Source of the DNA: JAQUGA01 sp964521105
GTDB taxonomy: Bacteria; Bacteroidota; Bacteroidia; Bacteroidales; WCHB1-69
NCBI GenBank assembly: GCA_964521105.1
Contig: CAZFPO010000030.1
Location: 1-26,566 of the forward strand
Direction: 5' to 3'
Length of the DNA stretch: 26,566 bases
A program made the translations under genes and the position numbers. This document shows positions 8,553-16,080 of this stretch, piece by piece. The first letter of the stretch is position 1, and the number at the start of each line of letters is the position of its first letter. The notes under the pieces are model-generated. The model was not told the origin of the DNA. It did not search any database and worked only from the letters and a program-made list of their open reading frames with translations.

Positions 8553-8650
8553 TTATTGTACTCAACCTCCGTTCATCTTCAAATTATATCATTTTCAAAT
8601 CTTCAAATTGAACAATTAGCACATTAGCAAATTAAACAATTAGCACATTT

Positions 8651-9919
8651 TCACATCTTATACTTCTCTTTCCATAATTTTAAAAGATGGTTTTTTGTTT
8701 CATTTTCGCGAGGATTAGTTCCCGGTTTGTAAAACATAGTTCCAACCATTTCATCAGGCAGAAACTCTAAATTGACAAAATTGTTTTCAAAATCGTGGGC
8801 ATATTTGTATTCTTTACCATAGCCAATATTTTTCATTAACTTGGTTGGGGCGTTACGAAGATGCAATGGCACAGGCAAATCGCCTGTTTTTCGGACAAAT
8901 TCGAGGGCATTATCGATGGCTAAATAAGTGCTATTACTTTTTGCCGAACAAGCTAAATAAATGGCAGTTTGTGATAATATTATCCGCGATTCGGGCATAC
9001 CAATTACATGCACTGCCTGAAAACATTCATTTGCCATCAACAATGCATTTGGGTTCGCATTTCCAATGTCTTCCGATGCTAAAATCAACATTCTTCGGGC
9101 AATAAATTTGGGGTCTTCGCCCGCGTTAATCATTCGGGCAAGCCAATAAACAGTGGCATTCGGGTCGCTCCCACGCATCGATTTTATAAATGCCGAAATA
9201 ACATCGTAATGCATTTCGCCAGATTTATCATATATTGCCAAATTTTGTTGTATTACATCTAAAACAATTTTGTTTGTAATTTCAATTTTCAGCTCCTCAC
9301 CCGTCCTATTTTCAACAACAATTTGCAAGGCATTCAGTAGTTTACGAGCATCTCCTCCCGAAACTCTTAAAAACGCATCGGTTTCAATAATTTTAATTTT
9401 TACTCCCGAAATTTCTTCCATTTTTTTTCGAGCTTTTTCGAGGAGTACCAATAAATGAGATTCGTCAAGTCCTTTTAAAATATATACCTGACACCTTGAT
9501 AAAAGTGGCGAAATAACCTCAAACGAAGGATTTTCGGTGGTTGCACCAATCAAAACTACAATTCCTTTTTCAACTGCACCCAATAACGAATCTTGCTGTG
9601 ATTTGTTAAATCGATGAATTTCATCAATAAATAAAAGTGGAGGCACCTCTGCATTAGATGCAATTTCGATAATATTCCGTACATCTTTAACACCAGAACT
9701 AATGGCACTCAATGTATAAAATGGACGGTTTAATGTTTTTGAAATAATAAATGCCATTGAAGTTTTTCCCACTCCTGGTGGTCCCCAAAATATCATAGAT
9801 GGTATAAACCCACTTTCAATGGCACGTCGTAAAACGGCATTTTTACCGGTTAAATGTTCTTGTCCGATGTAATCATCTAAACTTTCGGGACGCATCAACT
9901 CGGCTAAAGGAGTATTCAT
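8651..9919 (-). CDS. rarA: Replication-associated recombination protein A (AAA+ ATPase, MgsA/RarA)
   Basis: A 422-residue AAA+ ATPase of the clamp-loader-like RarA/MgsA/WRNIP1 family, which acts at stalled replication forks. The N-terminus MNTPLAELMRPESLDDYIGQ is typical. Walker A is GPPGVGKT (46-53) and Walker B is LLFIDEIHRF (95-104), followed by sensor-type residues in GATTENPSFE and an arginine-finger region (LLSRCQVY). The C-terminal half holds the conserved tetramerisation part, with MRGSDPNATVYWLARM, AGEDPKFIARRM, ASEDIGNANP and YKPGTNPRE near the end. Length and ends match the family, so the gene appears intact. It is transcribed away from the repeat spacer's far side, toward phrB but about 300 bp from it, so the two are probably separate units. 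Confidence 0.96.
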   Translation of the reverse strand: MNTPLAELMRPESLDDYIGQEHLTGKNAVLRRAIESGFIPSMIFWGPPGVGKTSMAFIISKTLNRPFYTLSAISSGVKDVRNIIEIASNAEVPPLLFIDEIHRFNKSQQDSLLGAVEKGIVVLIGATTENPSFEVISPLLSRCQVYILKGLDESHLLVLLEKARKKMEEISGVKIKIIETDAFLRVSGGDARKLLNALQIVVENRTGEELKIEITNKIVLDVIQQNLAIYDKSGEMHYDVISAFIKSMRGSDPNATVYWLARMINAGEDPKFIARRMLILASEDIGNANPNALLMANECFQAVHVIGMPESRIILSQTAIYLACSAKSNSTYLAIDNALEFVRKTGDLPVPLHLRNAPTKLMKNIGYGKEYKYAHDFENNFVNLEFLPDEMVGTMFYKPGTNPRENETKNHLLKLWKEKYKM

Positions 9920-9934
9920 GGTGTTTTTTTTTCA

Positions 9935-9942
9935 CAAAAATA
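9935..9942 (-). promoter_or_regulatory. -7 promoter box for rarA
   Basis: On the minus strand TATTTTTG, a full TAnnTTTG match, lies 15 nt before the rarA ATG. No -33 TTTG was found at 17-23 nt. Confidence 0.4.
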
Positions 9943-10010
9943 CTTCAAATCTTTTATAATGAATTTTATTTTGTATTTTCGTAGCGTTAAACTTAAAAAA
10001 TCTTTAAATT

Positions 10011-10373
10011 ATGAAAAAGCTATTAATTGTTCTTTTTATTGTGGTTGCCTCATACAGCACCTATGCCCAAAAATACGAATATCTTCAATTTAGTGCTATC
10101 GAATCTGTGGTTCCAGGTGGTTTAGGTCGTTCACGAATTATTACTACCGATTCAAAAAATCAGGAAGTTGAAGTTGAATTAAAAAACTTTTATAGTATGG
10201 TTGGCATAAATTTCGGCAACATACGAAACAACGACCAAGTTATTGTAAAAAAAATCAATGAATTAGCCGAGGAAGGCTGGGAACTAATTCAAGTTGTTTC
10301 GGCAGTTGAGAGCACTGAAAATAAAACCGGAATTTGCATTTCTCGTTATATTTTTAAACGACCTAAAAATTAG
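10011..10373 (+). CDS. Small exported protein, DUF4177-like
   Basis: A 120-residue protein with a clear signal peptide (MKKLLIVLFIVVASYSTYAQ, cleavage expected after residue 19 or 20). The mature part has KYEYLQFSAIE near the start, then INELAEEGWELIQVVSA (about 83-99) and a final ISRYIFKRP. The order 'YEY strand, N-x-L-A-x-x-GWEL helix-strand, then a closing strand ending in RP' resembles the small DUF4177 fold, whose function is unknown. It is a single-gene unit: a hairpin with a T-run follows within 20 nt. Periplasmic location is inferred from the signal peptide. No catalytic residues can be proposed. Confidence 0.85.
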   Translation: MKKLLIVLFIVVASYSTYAQKYEYLQFSAIESVVPGGLGRSRIITTDSKNQEVEVELKNFYSMVGINFGNIRNNDQVIVKKINELAEEGWELIQVVSAVESTENKTGICISRYIFKRPKN

Positions 10374-10390
10374 ATTGTAACGATTTAATT

Positions 10391-10436
10391 AAAAAGCGAG
10401 TATAACATTCTTTAAATGAAATACCCGCTTTTTTTT
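10391..10436 (+). terminator. Rho-independent terminator
   Basis: AAAAGCGAGTAT pairs with ATACCCGCTTTT, a 12-bp stem with one A/C mismatch and a loop of about 17 nt, and runs straight into a T-run. It ends the small exported protein gene and is directly followed by the promoter box of the next gene. Confidence 0.65.
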
Positions 10437-10437
10437 G

Positions 10438-10445
10438 TATTTTTG
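10438..10445 (+). promoter_or_regulatory. -7 promoter box for the CBS-domain membrane protein gene
   Basis: TATTTTTG followed by CA fits TAnnTTTG. It starts right after the T-run of the upstream terminator and leaves a leader of roughly 60 nt before the ATG at 10511. The -33 region falls inside the terminator hairpin and shows no clear TTTG. Confidence 0.4.
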
Positions 10446-10510
10446 CATTCAAATAGATTAAGAATCTAAATAAATCATTAAAAAATCACTAAAGGATTGA
10501 AAAACATAAA

Positions 10511-11770
10511 ATGACACTACTGATATTTTTCTTTGTTTTAACAATTACTGTTTCTTTTATTTGTTCAATGATTGAGTCTGCGTTGCTATCAACCCCAATT
10601 TCTTATTTGAATGTTTTAGAAGAAACTGGACATAAAGGTGCAAAATTATACAAATCATATAAACTCAACATTAGCAGACCTTTATCTGCAATATTAACGC
10701 TGAATACTATAGCCAACACTGTAGGTTCAGCTGGAGTTGGTGCTCAATCGATTATTGTTTTTGGAGAAACTTATTTTGGAGTTGTTACTGCGGTATTGAC
10801 ATTTTTAATCTTAATATTCTCCGAAATAATTCCTAAAACAATTGGTGCCAGATATTGGAAAAAGTTAATCAATTTTTCACCTGGAATCATTCGAGTAATG
10901 ATTGTAATATCTTATCCATTTGTTATACTTTCGTCATACTTATCCAAAATGTTTCCTAAAAATAGTCTGGAAAATTCAATTACTGAAGACGAGATTAAAG
11001 TAATGTTTAAAGTAGCTCAAAACGAAGGTGTATTAGACTCTGAAGAAACAGCTCTTCATCATCAGCTATTTAATTTTAACGACAAAAAAGCGCACCATTT
11101 AATGACACATCGTTCGGACGTGGAATGGATTGACATTAATGATTCGATTGATGAAATTGCCGAAAAAATGCGTACAAGCCAACACGCTTATTTCCCGGCT
11201 TGTGATGAAAATATTGATACAATTGTTGGCATTTTGCACAACAAAGAATTTTTTGATTTGTATAACGATGATGAAATTACCGACAAAGACATCAGAAAAC
11301 TTTTAACACCCACAATTTTTATCCCCGAAACTCTCACAGCCCTGAAAGTATTGAGTATTTTTAAAGAAAAAAAATACTATTTTGGATTAGTAATAGATGA
11401 GTACGGGACATTTATAGGAGTTGTTACTTTGCACGATTTAGCCGAAGGTATTTTAGGCGATTTACCTAGCTTTGGTGAAGAGGAAGATCCAGATATTGTT
11501 CAACGCGAAGACGCATCTTTTTTGGTGGATGGTTTTACACCTATTACCGATTTTAACGATAAAATCAACTTTGAACTAATTCCCGAAGAATCTGAATTTG
11601 CAACCGTTGCCGGTTTTTTTGTAAACAAAATAAATGCTTTCCCTAAAGTTGGTGATGTGATTGAATTCAATGGCTTCCGTTTTGAAATTGTGGATATGGA
11701 TGGAAATCGTATCGACAAATTTATAATTTCAAAAATAAATCATACGGCAGCCGATTCATTCTTTGAATAA
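10511..11770 (+). CDS. CNNM/CorC-type membrane protein (DUF21, CBS pair, CorC_HlyC domain)
   Basis: A 419-residue inner-membrane protein of the family often annotated 'hemolysin family protein'. The DUF21/CNNM transmembrane domain covers about 1-170, with a first helix from residue 2 carrying SMIESALLS and further helices around 60-80, 85-110 and 125-150, including the conserved SEIIPKTIGARYW. Two CBS motifs follow: MTHRSDVEWIDIND to about residue 255, and TPTIFIPETLTALKVL to ILGDLP (about 268-322), with VIDEYGTFIGVVTLHDLAEG typical of the second CBS. The C-terminal CorC_HlyC domain (about 335-415) has FLVDGFTPITDFN and a TVAGFF...FPKVGD...NGFRFEI pattern. Members are linked to Mg2+ or other divalent cation transport in CNNM and CorC studies; the real substrate here is unknown. 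It appears complete and singly transcribed. Confidence 0.92.
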   Translation: MTLLIFFFVLTITVSFICSMIESALLSTPISYLNVLEETGHKGAKLYKSYKLNISRPLSAILTLNTIANTVGSAGVGAQSIIVFGETYFGVVTAVLTFLILIFSEIIPKTIGARYWKKLINFSPGIIRVMIVISYPFVILSSYLSKMFPKNSLENSITEDEIKVMFKVAQNEGVLDSEETALHHQLFNFNDKKAHHLMTHRSDVEWIDINDSIDEIAEKMRTSQHAYFPACDENIDTIVGILHNKEFFDLYNDDEITDKDIRKLLTPTIFIPETLTALKVLSIFKEKKYYFGLVIDEYGTFIGVVTLHDLAEGILGDLPSFGEEEDPDIVQREDASFLVDGFTPITDFNDKINFELIPEESEFATVAGFFVNKINAFPKVGDVIEFNGFRFEIVDMDGNRIDKFIISKINHTAADSFFE

Positions 11771-11882
11771 TTTTCTCCTGATTATCAAGGACATACTCTT
11801 GTTTGCATTTGTTTAACAACATGATATTGCTTTGCTTTTATTTTTTTGAATTAACTTAGTGATAAATTTCAGACAAAATAAA

Positions 11883-14396
11883 ATGAAAAAATATTTAATA
11901 ACTGTTTTAACAATTCTTACTTGTACAACTACTTATAGCCAAAATTGGGTCGAATTAATGTTGGGAAGTGGTAAATTTAAAGAAGCACAACTTACTTTTG
12001 AACAAGCTTGGAAAGGAAAATCGATTGAAAGAGGAAAAGGGTTTAAACAATTTAAACGTTGGGAAGATTTTACTAAAGATCGTTTGGACGAAAATGGCTT
12101 TGTAAACTCTCATGAACTATGGAATGCATACCAACGCATTATTAACGAAAAAAAACAAAAAACAAAAAACATTGCAAATTGGCAATTAGTTGGACCTAAT
12201 TATACCCCTACTGGCGGTGGAAACGGTCGTTTAAATTGCATTGCTTTTCATCCAACTGATACAAACACATTTTATGTAGGGGCTCCAGTTGGTGGTATTT
12301 GGAAAACAACTAATGGTGGATTATCTTGGACTACATCTACCGATTTTTTAAGTTGCATTGGTATTTCAGACATTGTAATTAATCCACTGAATCCTAACAT
12401 AATGTACATGGGAACCGGCGATAAAGATGCTGGCGATTCGTATTCAATTGGTGTGATGAAAAGCTACGATGCAGGCGAAAATTGGATTCCAACAACCCTA
12501 ACATTTGAATCGCAACTTGCTCGAAAAGTAAATCGCTTACTAATTCATCCAACAGATACATCAACAATTATTGCAGCAACTAGTTATGGAATTTATAAAA
12601 CAACCGATGGTGGAATTACATGGAATAGAAAAAAACTGGGAAATTTTAAAGATATGGTTTTTAAACCAAGCAATCCAGACATAATATATGCTGCTACTTC
12701 TGGAAGTATCCACCGTTCGATTAATGGAGGTGAAACCTTTCAAATTTTAGAATTTCCAATGCTAAACTTTACTCCAAGCAGAATTACACTAGCCGTTACT
12801 CCTGCCGATAGCAATTATATTTATGGAATAATTGGAAATAGTAGCAATCAGGGTTTGGGAACGTTAATTTTATCAACCGATGGAGGTAACTCTTTTAACA
12901 TTAAGCAACAATCAAACAATCTTTTAGGTTGGAGTACCGATGGGGATGATGAAGGTGGTCAAGCATGGTACGACTTAGCTTTAGCAGCAAACCCTATTCA
13001 AAAAAACATACTTTTTTCGGGTGGTGTGAATATTTGGCGAAGTGTTAATAGTGCCACAAGTTTTACAATAAATGCTCATTGGTATGGTGGCGATGGCAAA
13101 CCTTATGTTCATGCCGATATTCATGAATTAAAATTTGCCCCTAACTCAAATAGGTTATATGCCTGTACTGATGGCGGTTTGTTTGTTACCCGCAATAATG
13201 GGCAAACATGGACAGATATTAGTACTAATTTAGTAATTGCTCAAATTTATCGCATGGATCAATCAACTCAAAATGCAAATTTAATTTTAACTGGTTGGCA
13301 AGATAACGGCACAAATTTAGGAACCGACGATAATTGGCAAGAGGTATTAGGTGGTGATGGAATGGATTGTGCTATTGATTACTTAAACGATCAAACTATG
13401 TATGGCTCTTATTATTATGGAGCCTTTTACCGTTCCGACGATGGTGGTTTTTCGTGGGAGGACATTACTAGCAATGTACCCGAAGAAGGGGCTTGGGTTA
13501 CTCCTATTGCCCTTCACCCAACCCAACCTTCAAATGTATTTATTGGATTTAAAAATGTATATAAATCAAATGATTACGGTGTAAACTGGACTCCAATCTC
13601 CGACTTCCAAAGTGCAACAAATATTAATACGCTTAAAATTGCTCCTTCAAACCCCAATGTAATTTATGTTGGTTACGATTACAACTTCCTTAAAACCTCT
13701 AATGGAGGAGATTCGTGGGAAAACTTTTTTAATAGCATTGGTGTTTCGGTTTCAAATATTGCCATTCATCCAAACAACGAAAATGAAGCATGGATTACAA
13801 TGTCGGGGTATAATGCTCAAAACAAAGTATATTATACTAAAGATGGTGGCACAAATTGGACTAACATAACCGAAAACTTACCAAATATCCCTGTAAATTG
13901 TATCGTTTACGAAAATGGTTCGCCAAATGGAATTTATATTGGAACTGATGTAGGAGTTTATTATCACGATACCATTATTAATTCGTGGGTACAATTCTCG
14001 AATGGACTACCAAACACGGTGGTTAGAGATATGGCTATACATTATAATACGGGCAAATTACGTGCTGCAACATACGGAAGAGCTGTGTGGGAAACCGAAC
14101 TTTATTCGATAGTTGGCATTAGTGATGACCAATCAAAACTTATAAATACTCAATTAACAATTTCGCCTAACCCTGCTACTACTAAAGTTCAAATATGTAC
14201 AAATAATGAAAAAATGATTGATGGGAGGCTTAAAATTTTTGATATAAACAGTAGATGCGTTTTTAACCAACCTATTAAAATGATAAATCAAACCGCTTTA
14301 ATTGATGTCTCTAATCTAAATAATGGAATTTATCTTGTAAGTTTTGAAACATCAAATGGCACTGTTAACCAAAAATTAATTGTTCAAAAAGATTGA
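11883..14396 (+). CDS. T9SS-exported protein with Asp-box/VPS10-like beta-propeller repeats
   Basis: An 837-residue surface or secreted protein. I start it at the ATG at 11883 because a normal signal peptide (MKKYLITVLTILTCTTTYSQ) begins there; an in-frame GTG at 11859 would put eight polar residues ahead of it. After a helical N-terminal part with RGKGFKQFKRWEDF come at least ten Asp-box-like turns of the form S/T-x-D/N-x-G-x-S/T-W/F, among them TTNGGLSW, SYDAGENW, TTDGGITW, STDGGNSF, TRNNGQTW, SDDGGFSW, TSNGGDSW and TKDGGTNW. These mark sialidase/sortilin (VPS10)-type propellers. No sialidase active-site motif was recognised, so a binding or structural role is as likely as an enzyme. The last ~80 residues (TISPNPATTKVQI to LIVQKD) are a T9SS type A sorting domain. 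It converges on the Fic island. Confidence 0.88.
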   Translation: MKKYLITVLTILTCTTTYSQNWVELMLGSGKFKEAQLTFEQAWKGKSIERGKGFKQFKRWEDFTKDRLDENGFVNSHELWNAYQRIINEKKQKTKNIANWQLVGPNYTPTGGGNGRLNCIAFHPTDTNTFYVGAPVGGIWKTTNGGLSWTTSTDFLSCIGISDIVINPLNPNIMYMGTGDKDAGDSYSIGVMKSYDAGENWIPTTLTFESQLARKVNRLLIHPTDTSTIIAATSYGIYKTTDGGITWNRKKLGNFKDMVFKPSNPDIIYAATSGSIHRSINGGETFQILEFPMLNFTPSRITLAVTPADSNYIYGIIGNSSNQGLGTLILSTDGGNSFNIKQQSNNLLGWSTDGDDEGGQAWYDLALAANPIQKNILFSGGVNIWRSVNSATSFTINAHWYGGDGKPYVHADIHELKFAPNSNRLYACTDGGLFVTRNNGQTWTDISTNLVIAQIYRMDQSTQNANLILTGWQDNGTNLGTDDNWQEVLGGDGMDCAIDYLNDQTMYGSYYYGAFYRSDDGGFSWEDITSNVPEEGAWVTPIALHPTQPSNVFIGFKNVYKSNDYGVNWTPISDFQSATNINTLKIAPSNPNVIYVGYDYNFLKTSNGGDSWENFFNSIGVSVSNIAIHPNNENEAWITMSGYNAQNKVYYTKDGGTNWTNITENLPNIPVNCIVYENGSPNGIYIGTDVGVYYHDTIINSWVQFSNGLPNTVVRDMAIHYNTGKLRAATYGRAVWETELYSIVGISDDQSKLINTQLTISPNPATTKVQICTNNEKMIDGRLKIFDINSRCVFNQPIKMINQTALIDVSNLNNGIYLVSFETSNGTVNQKLIVQKD

Positions 14397-14434
14397 TAAA
14401 CATTTAATCATTTCAGCTATTCTATCGATGATTC
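14396..14434. repeat. Imperfect direct repeat, left copy (brackets the Fic island)
   Basis: Begins ATAAACATTTAAT and ends CTATCGATGATTC. Aligned without gaps to 16081-16119 it matches at 32 of 39 positions. It starts at the last base of the stop codon of the Asp-box gene. Confidence 0.6.
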
Positions 14435-14738
14435 TGGATTATTCTGTAAATAAGATATTTGCACCTTCGGACATAAGTTATATTTGTTTTACAGTTTTTT
14501 AAATAAATACTTGAAATTTAGGATTTTTCAAAGATCATACACAACTGCATTTAATGCTCTTGCAATGTATGAACTCTGTATAGCCAAGAAAGGTTTTGTG
14601 GAAAGCTAAGTTAATCACCCGCATCAAGTCATTTATATGCTGTTAGGCTCTTACTATGCAATCCTCACAGACATAAGCGAATACATTAACAATTCGGAAC
14701 CTATTTTAAAAAAATTGACTATATTTGAATAAAAAATC
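14397..14738 (+). pseudogene. Spacer with a decayed reading frame (about 14454-14732)
   Basis: A 342-bp stretch without an intact gene. After the direct repeat, the frame starting at 14454 stays open to 14606, is broken by one TAA (14607-14609), then stays open again to the TAA at 14730-14732, only 6 nt before the fic ATG. That is about 92 codons with a single stop, in DNA where a stop is expected roughly every 12 codons. Readable pieces include TAFNALAMYELCIAKKGFVES before the stop and VIYMLLGSYYAILTDISEYI after it. I do not recognise the family and there is no good start codon near the left end. It could be a relic of a short gene, perhaps one that preceded fic, or chance. Confidence 0.3.
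14720..14727 (+). promoter_or_regulatory. Possible -7 promoter box for the RhuM-Fic gene
   Basis: TATATTTG fits TAnnTTTG and lies 11 nt before the ATG, which would give a nearly leaderless message. A second TATATTTG is present at 14479-14486. Neither has a clear -33 box, so both are weak calls. Confidence 0.3.
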
Positions 14739-15731
14739 ATGAGCTACTCAAATTTTGAGATTTTCACGACTAAAGATGGATATACAGAAATTCAAGTTAG
14801 GTATGAAAATGAAACTGTTTGGATAAATCAATATCAATTAGAAGAATTATTCCAAACTGACAGATCTTCGATTTCAAAGCACATTTCTAATATTTACAAA
14901 ACCAAAGAACTTGATAAAAGTTCAACTTGTGCAAAAATTGCACAAGTTCAAAAAGAAGGAAATCGAACAATTAAGCGAAAAATTGACAGCTACAATCTTG
15001 ATTTAATTATTGCAGTTGGTTATCGTGTTAATTCAAAACGAGGAACAGAATTTAGAGTTTGGGCAAATAAAATTCTAAAAGAATATCTTATCAAAGATTT
15101 TGTTTTAAATGAAAAAAGACTTACACAACAAAATGAACAACTTATAGAACTTCAAAAAGCAATAAAAATACTAGGCAATTTTGTAAATATAAAAACTCTT
15201 TCAAACGATGAAAGTCTTGGACTTTTAAAAATAATATCGAATTATTCTTATGCTTTAGATATTCTTGACCAATATGATTATCAAAACCTTGAGATTAAAA
15301 ACACTTCGGGAAAGGGACTATATCAATTATCATATAATGAAGCAATAGCTCAGATAAATTTGGTGAAAAAATTGCATGGAAATAGTGATTTGTTTGGAAA
15401 TGAAAAAGATAATTCCTTTAAAAGCTCTATATCTAATATTTATCAAACTTTTAATGGTAATGAATTATATCCAAGTATTGAAGAAAAAGCTGCAAATTTG
15501 TTGTATTTTATAACAAAGAATCATTCATTTTCAGATGGTAATAAACGAATTGCCGCATTTTTGTTTTTATATTTTTTAGAACGCAATGGAATACTATATA
15601 ATGATGATGGAAATAAACGAATTGCAGATAATACACTAGTAGCTTTAACATTGATGATTGCAGTTAGTAGACCTGAGGAAAAAAACATTATGATAAAAGT
15701 TGTTGTAAATCTTATTAATAGAAATAATTAG
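14739..15731 (+). CDS. RhuM-Fic/Doc fusion protein
   Basis: A 330-residue two-domain protein. Residues 1-125 match the RhuM ('virulence protein') domain, a probable DNA- or protein-binding module: VWINQYQLEELFQTDRSSISKHI (27-49), STCAKIAQVQKEGNR (62-76) and LDLIIAVGYRVNSKRGTEFR (87-106). A linker (about 125-195) leads to a Fic/Doc domain with core motif HSFSDGNKR (262-270): catalytic His262, phosphate-binding GNKR with Arg270. GNKR, rather than GNGR, is the Doc-like form, so the reaction could be phosphorylation, AMPylation or another nucleotidyl-type transfer. A second GNKRIAD at 291-297 lacks the His and belongs to the family's conserved C-terminus. No Phd-like antitoxin lies next to it and no clear inhibitory (S/T)xxxE(G/N) helix was recognised; the RhuM part may supply regulation. 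It sits alone in an island bracketed by direct repeats and ends at a MITE-like element. Confidence 0.9.
   Translation: MSYSNFEIFTTKDGYTEIQVRYENETVWINQYQLEELFQTDRSSISKHISNIYKTKELDKSSTCAKIAQVQKEGNRTIKRKIDSYNLDLIIAVGYRVNSKRGTEFRVWANKILKEYLIKDFVLNEKRLTQQNEQLIELQKAIKILGNFVNIKTLSNDESLGLLKIISNYSYALDILDQYDYQNLEIKNTSGKGLYQLSYNEAIAQINLVKKLHGNSDLFGNEKDNSFKSSISNIYQTFNGNELYPSIEEKAANLLYFITKNHSFSDGNKRIAAFLFLYFLERNGILYNDDGNKRIADNTLVALTLMIAVSRPEEKNIMIKVVVNLINRNN
14924..14948. repeat. Perfect inverted repeat inside the RhuM domain
   Basis: AACTTGTGCA and TGCACAAGTT are perfect reverse complements separated by the 5 nt AAAAT. They encode the conserved peptide STCAKIAQV, so the symmetry may be a by-product of the protein sequence. 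There is no T-run after it, so it is not a terminator. It could still be an operator-like or mRNA-hairpin site. Confidence 0.55.
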
Positions 15732-15838
15732 GGCTTGCTGAAAAAGTCATGAATAGGTTTAGTTTTAGCTTATAAAACGAAGATGTCAGCCAGCTGGCTG
15801 ACTTCGAGTTGAAATAAGCGACAAAATAAACCTATTCA
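15731..15838. mobile_element. Truncated palindromic MITE-like element
   Basis: The left end, GGGCTTGCTGAAAAAGTC (15731-15748), resembles a terminal inverted repeat of transposase-type insertion sequences; the resemblance is from memory. Inside it lies a long imperfect cruciform. The outer arms TGAATAGGTTTA (15750-15761) and TAAACCTATTCA (15827-15838) pair perfectly, inner GCTTAT (15768-15773) pairs with ATAAGC (15814-15819), and the centre is a perfect 18-bp palindrome GTCAGCCAGCTGGCTGAC (15785-15802). Symmetry stops at 15838: the expected partner of the left terminal sequence, CTTTTTCAGCAAGCCC, is missing. So this reads as a non-coding element that lost its right end. Its first G is also the last base of the fic stop codon. 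Confidence 0.5.
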
Positions 15839-16080
15839 AGGTTAGCTAAAATTTATTAGTTGTTGAATTAAATATTTTTTTGAACAGTATCAAGGATTTT
15901 TCACATAATTATTAGTTACGCTTGCATTTACTTGAGCTAAATTCGCTATAAACTCACAGCAAAAGCTGATTTTAGCGTTTTTTTAGCAGTCAAAAGTAGG
16001 TAATTATTCACATCTATTCATAATAAATTTCCGTCCGATATTAATCAATAGGAAATTTGAAAAATTTAACCACTTGATTT
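15839..16080. other. Rest of the spacer after the MITE-like element
   Basis: AT-rich DNA with no open frame or recognisable gene remnant. It holds the terminator-like hairpin at 15944-15984. Together with the MITE-like element and the right direct repeat it fills the 393 bp between the fic gene and the membrane protein gene. Confidence 0.5.
15944..15984 (+). terminator. Terminator-like nested hairpin downstream of the fic gene
   Basis: CGCTA (15944-15948) pairs with TAGCG (15973-15977), and inside it CAGC (15957-15960) pairs with GCTG (15965-15968) around AAAA. Seven T residues follow at once (15978-15984). The two short stems are separated by unpaired internal loops, so strength is uncertain. 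It would stop transcripts leaving the fic gene before they reach the oppositely oriented membrane gene. Confidence 0.4.

Larger units (their letters stand above)
8352..8650. repeat. Repeat-filled spacer between rarA and phrB
   Basis: Almost 300 bp without a gene. It holds two related units. Each starts with a REP-like palindrome sharing TCGAGTGCCTCA and ending ACCTCCGTTCA, then runs into low-complexity DNA built from pieces such as TCTTCAAATCTTCAAATT and ATTAGCACATT. The same short words recur at 8417-8426, 8486-8511 and 8590-8650. No open frame or convincing terminator was seen inside. Confidence 0.7.

Noticed and set aside
8845..9105. Open frame on the plus strand opposite rarA, and similar antisense frames elsewhere
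   Set aside because: They lie inside well-conserved genes on the other strand, have no family features, and mirror the codons of those genes.
11859..11882. GTG start eight codons upstream of the Asp-box protein ATG
   Set aside because: It would place polar residues before a standard signal peptide that begins exactly at the ATG at 11883.
14642..14648. GTTAGGC, an integron attC core-like heptamer upstream of the fic gene
   Set aside because: No matching RYYYAAC partner or foldable attC hairpin was found and there is no integrase in the window.
15600..15630. Second DGNKRIA in the Fic protein as a duplicated active site
   Set aside because: It lacks the catalytic His and the Phe of the motif, and from memory the conserved C-terminus of this family carries a similar DGxKRIADN.
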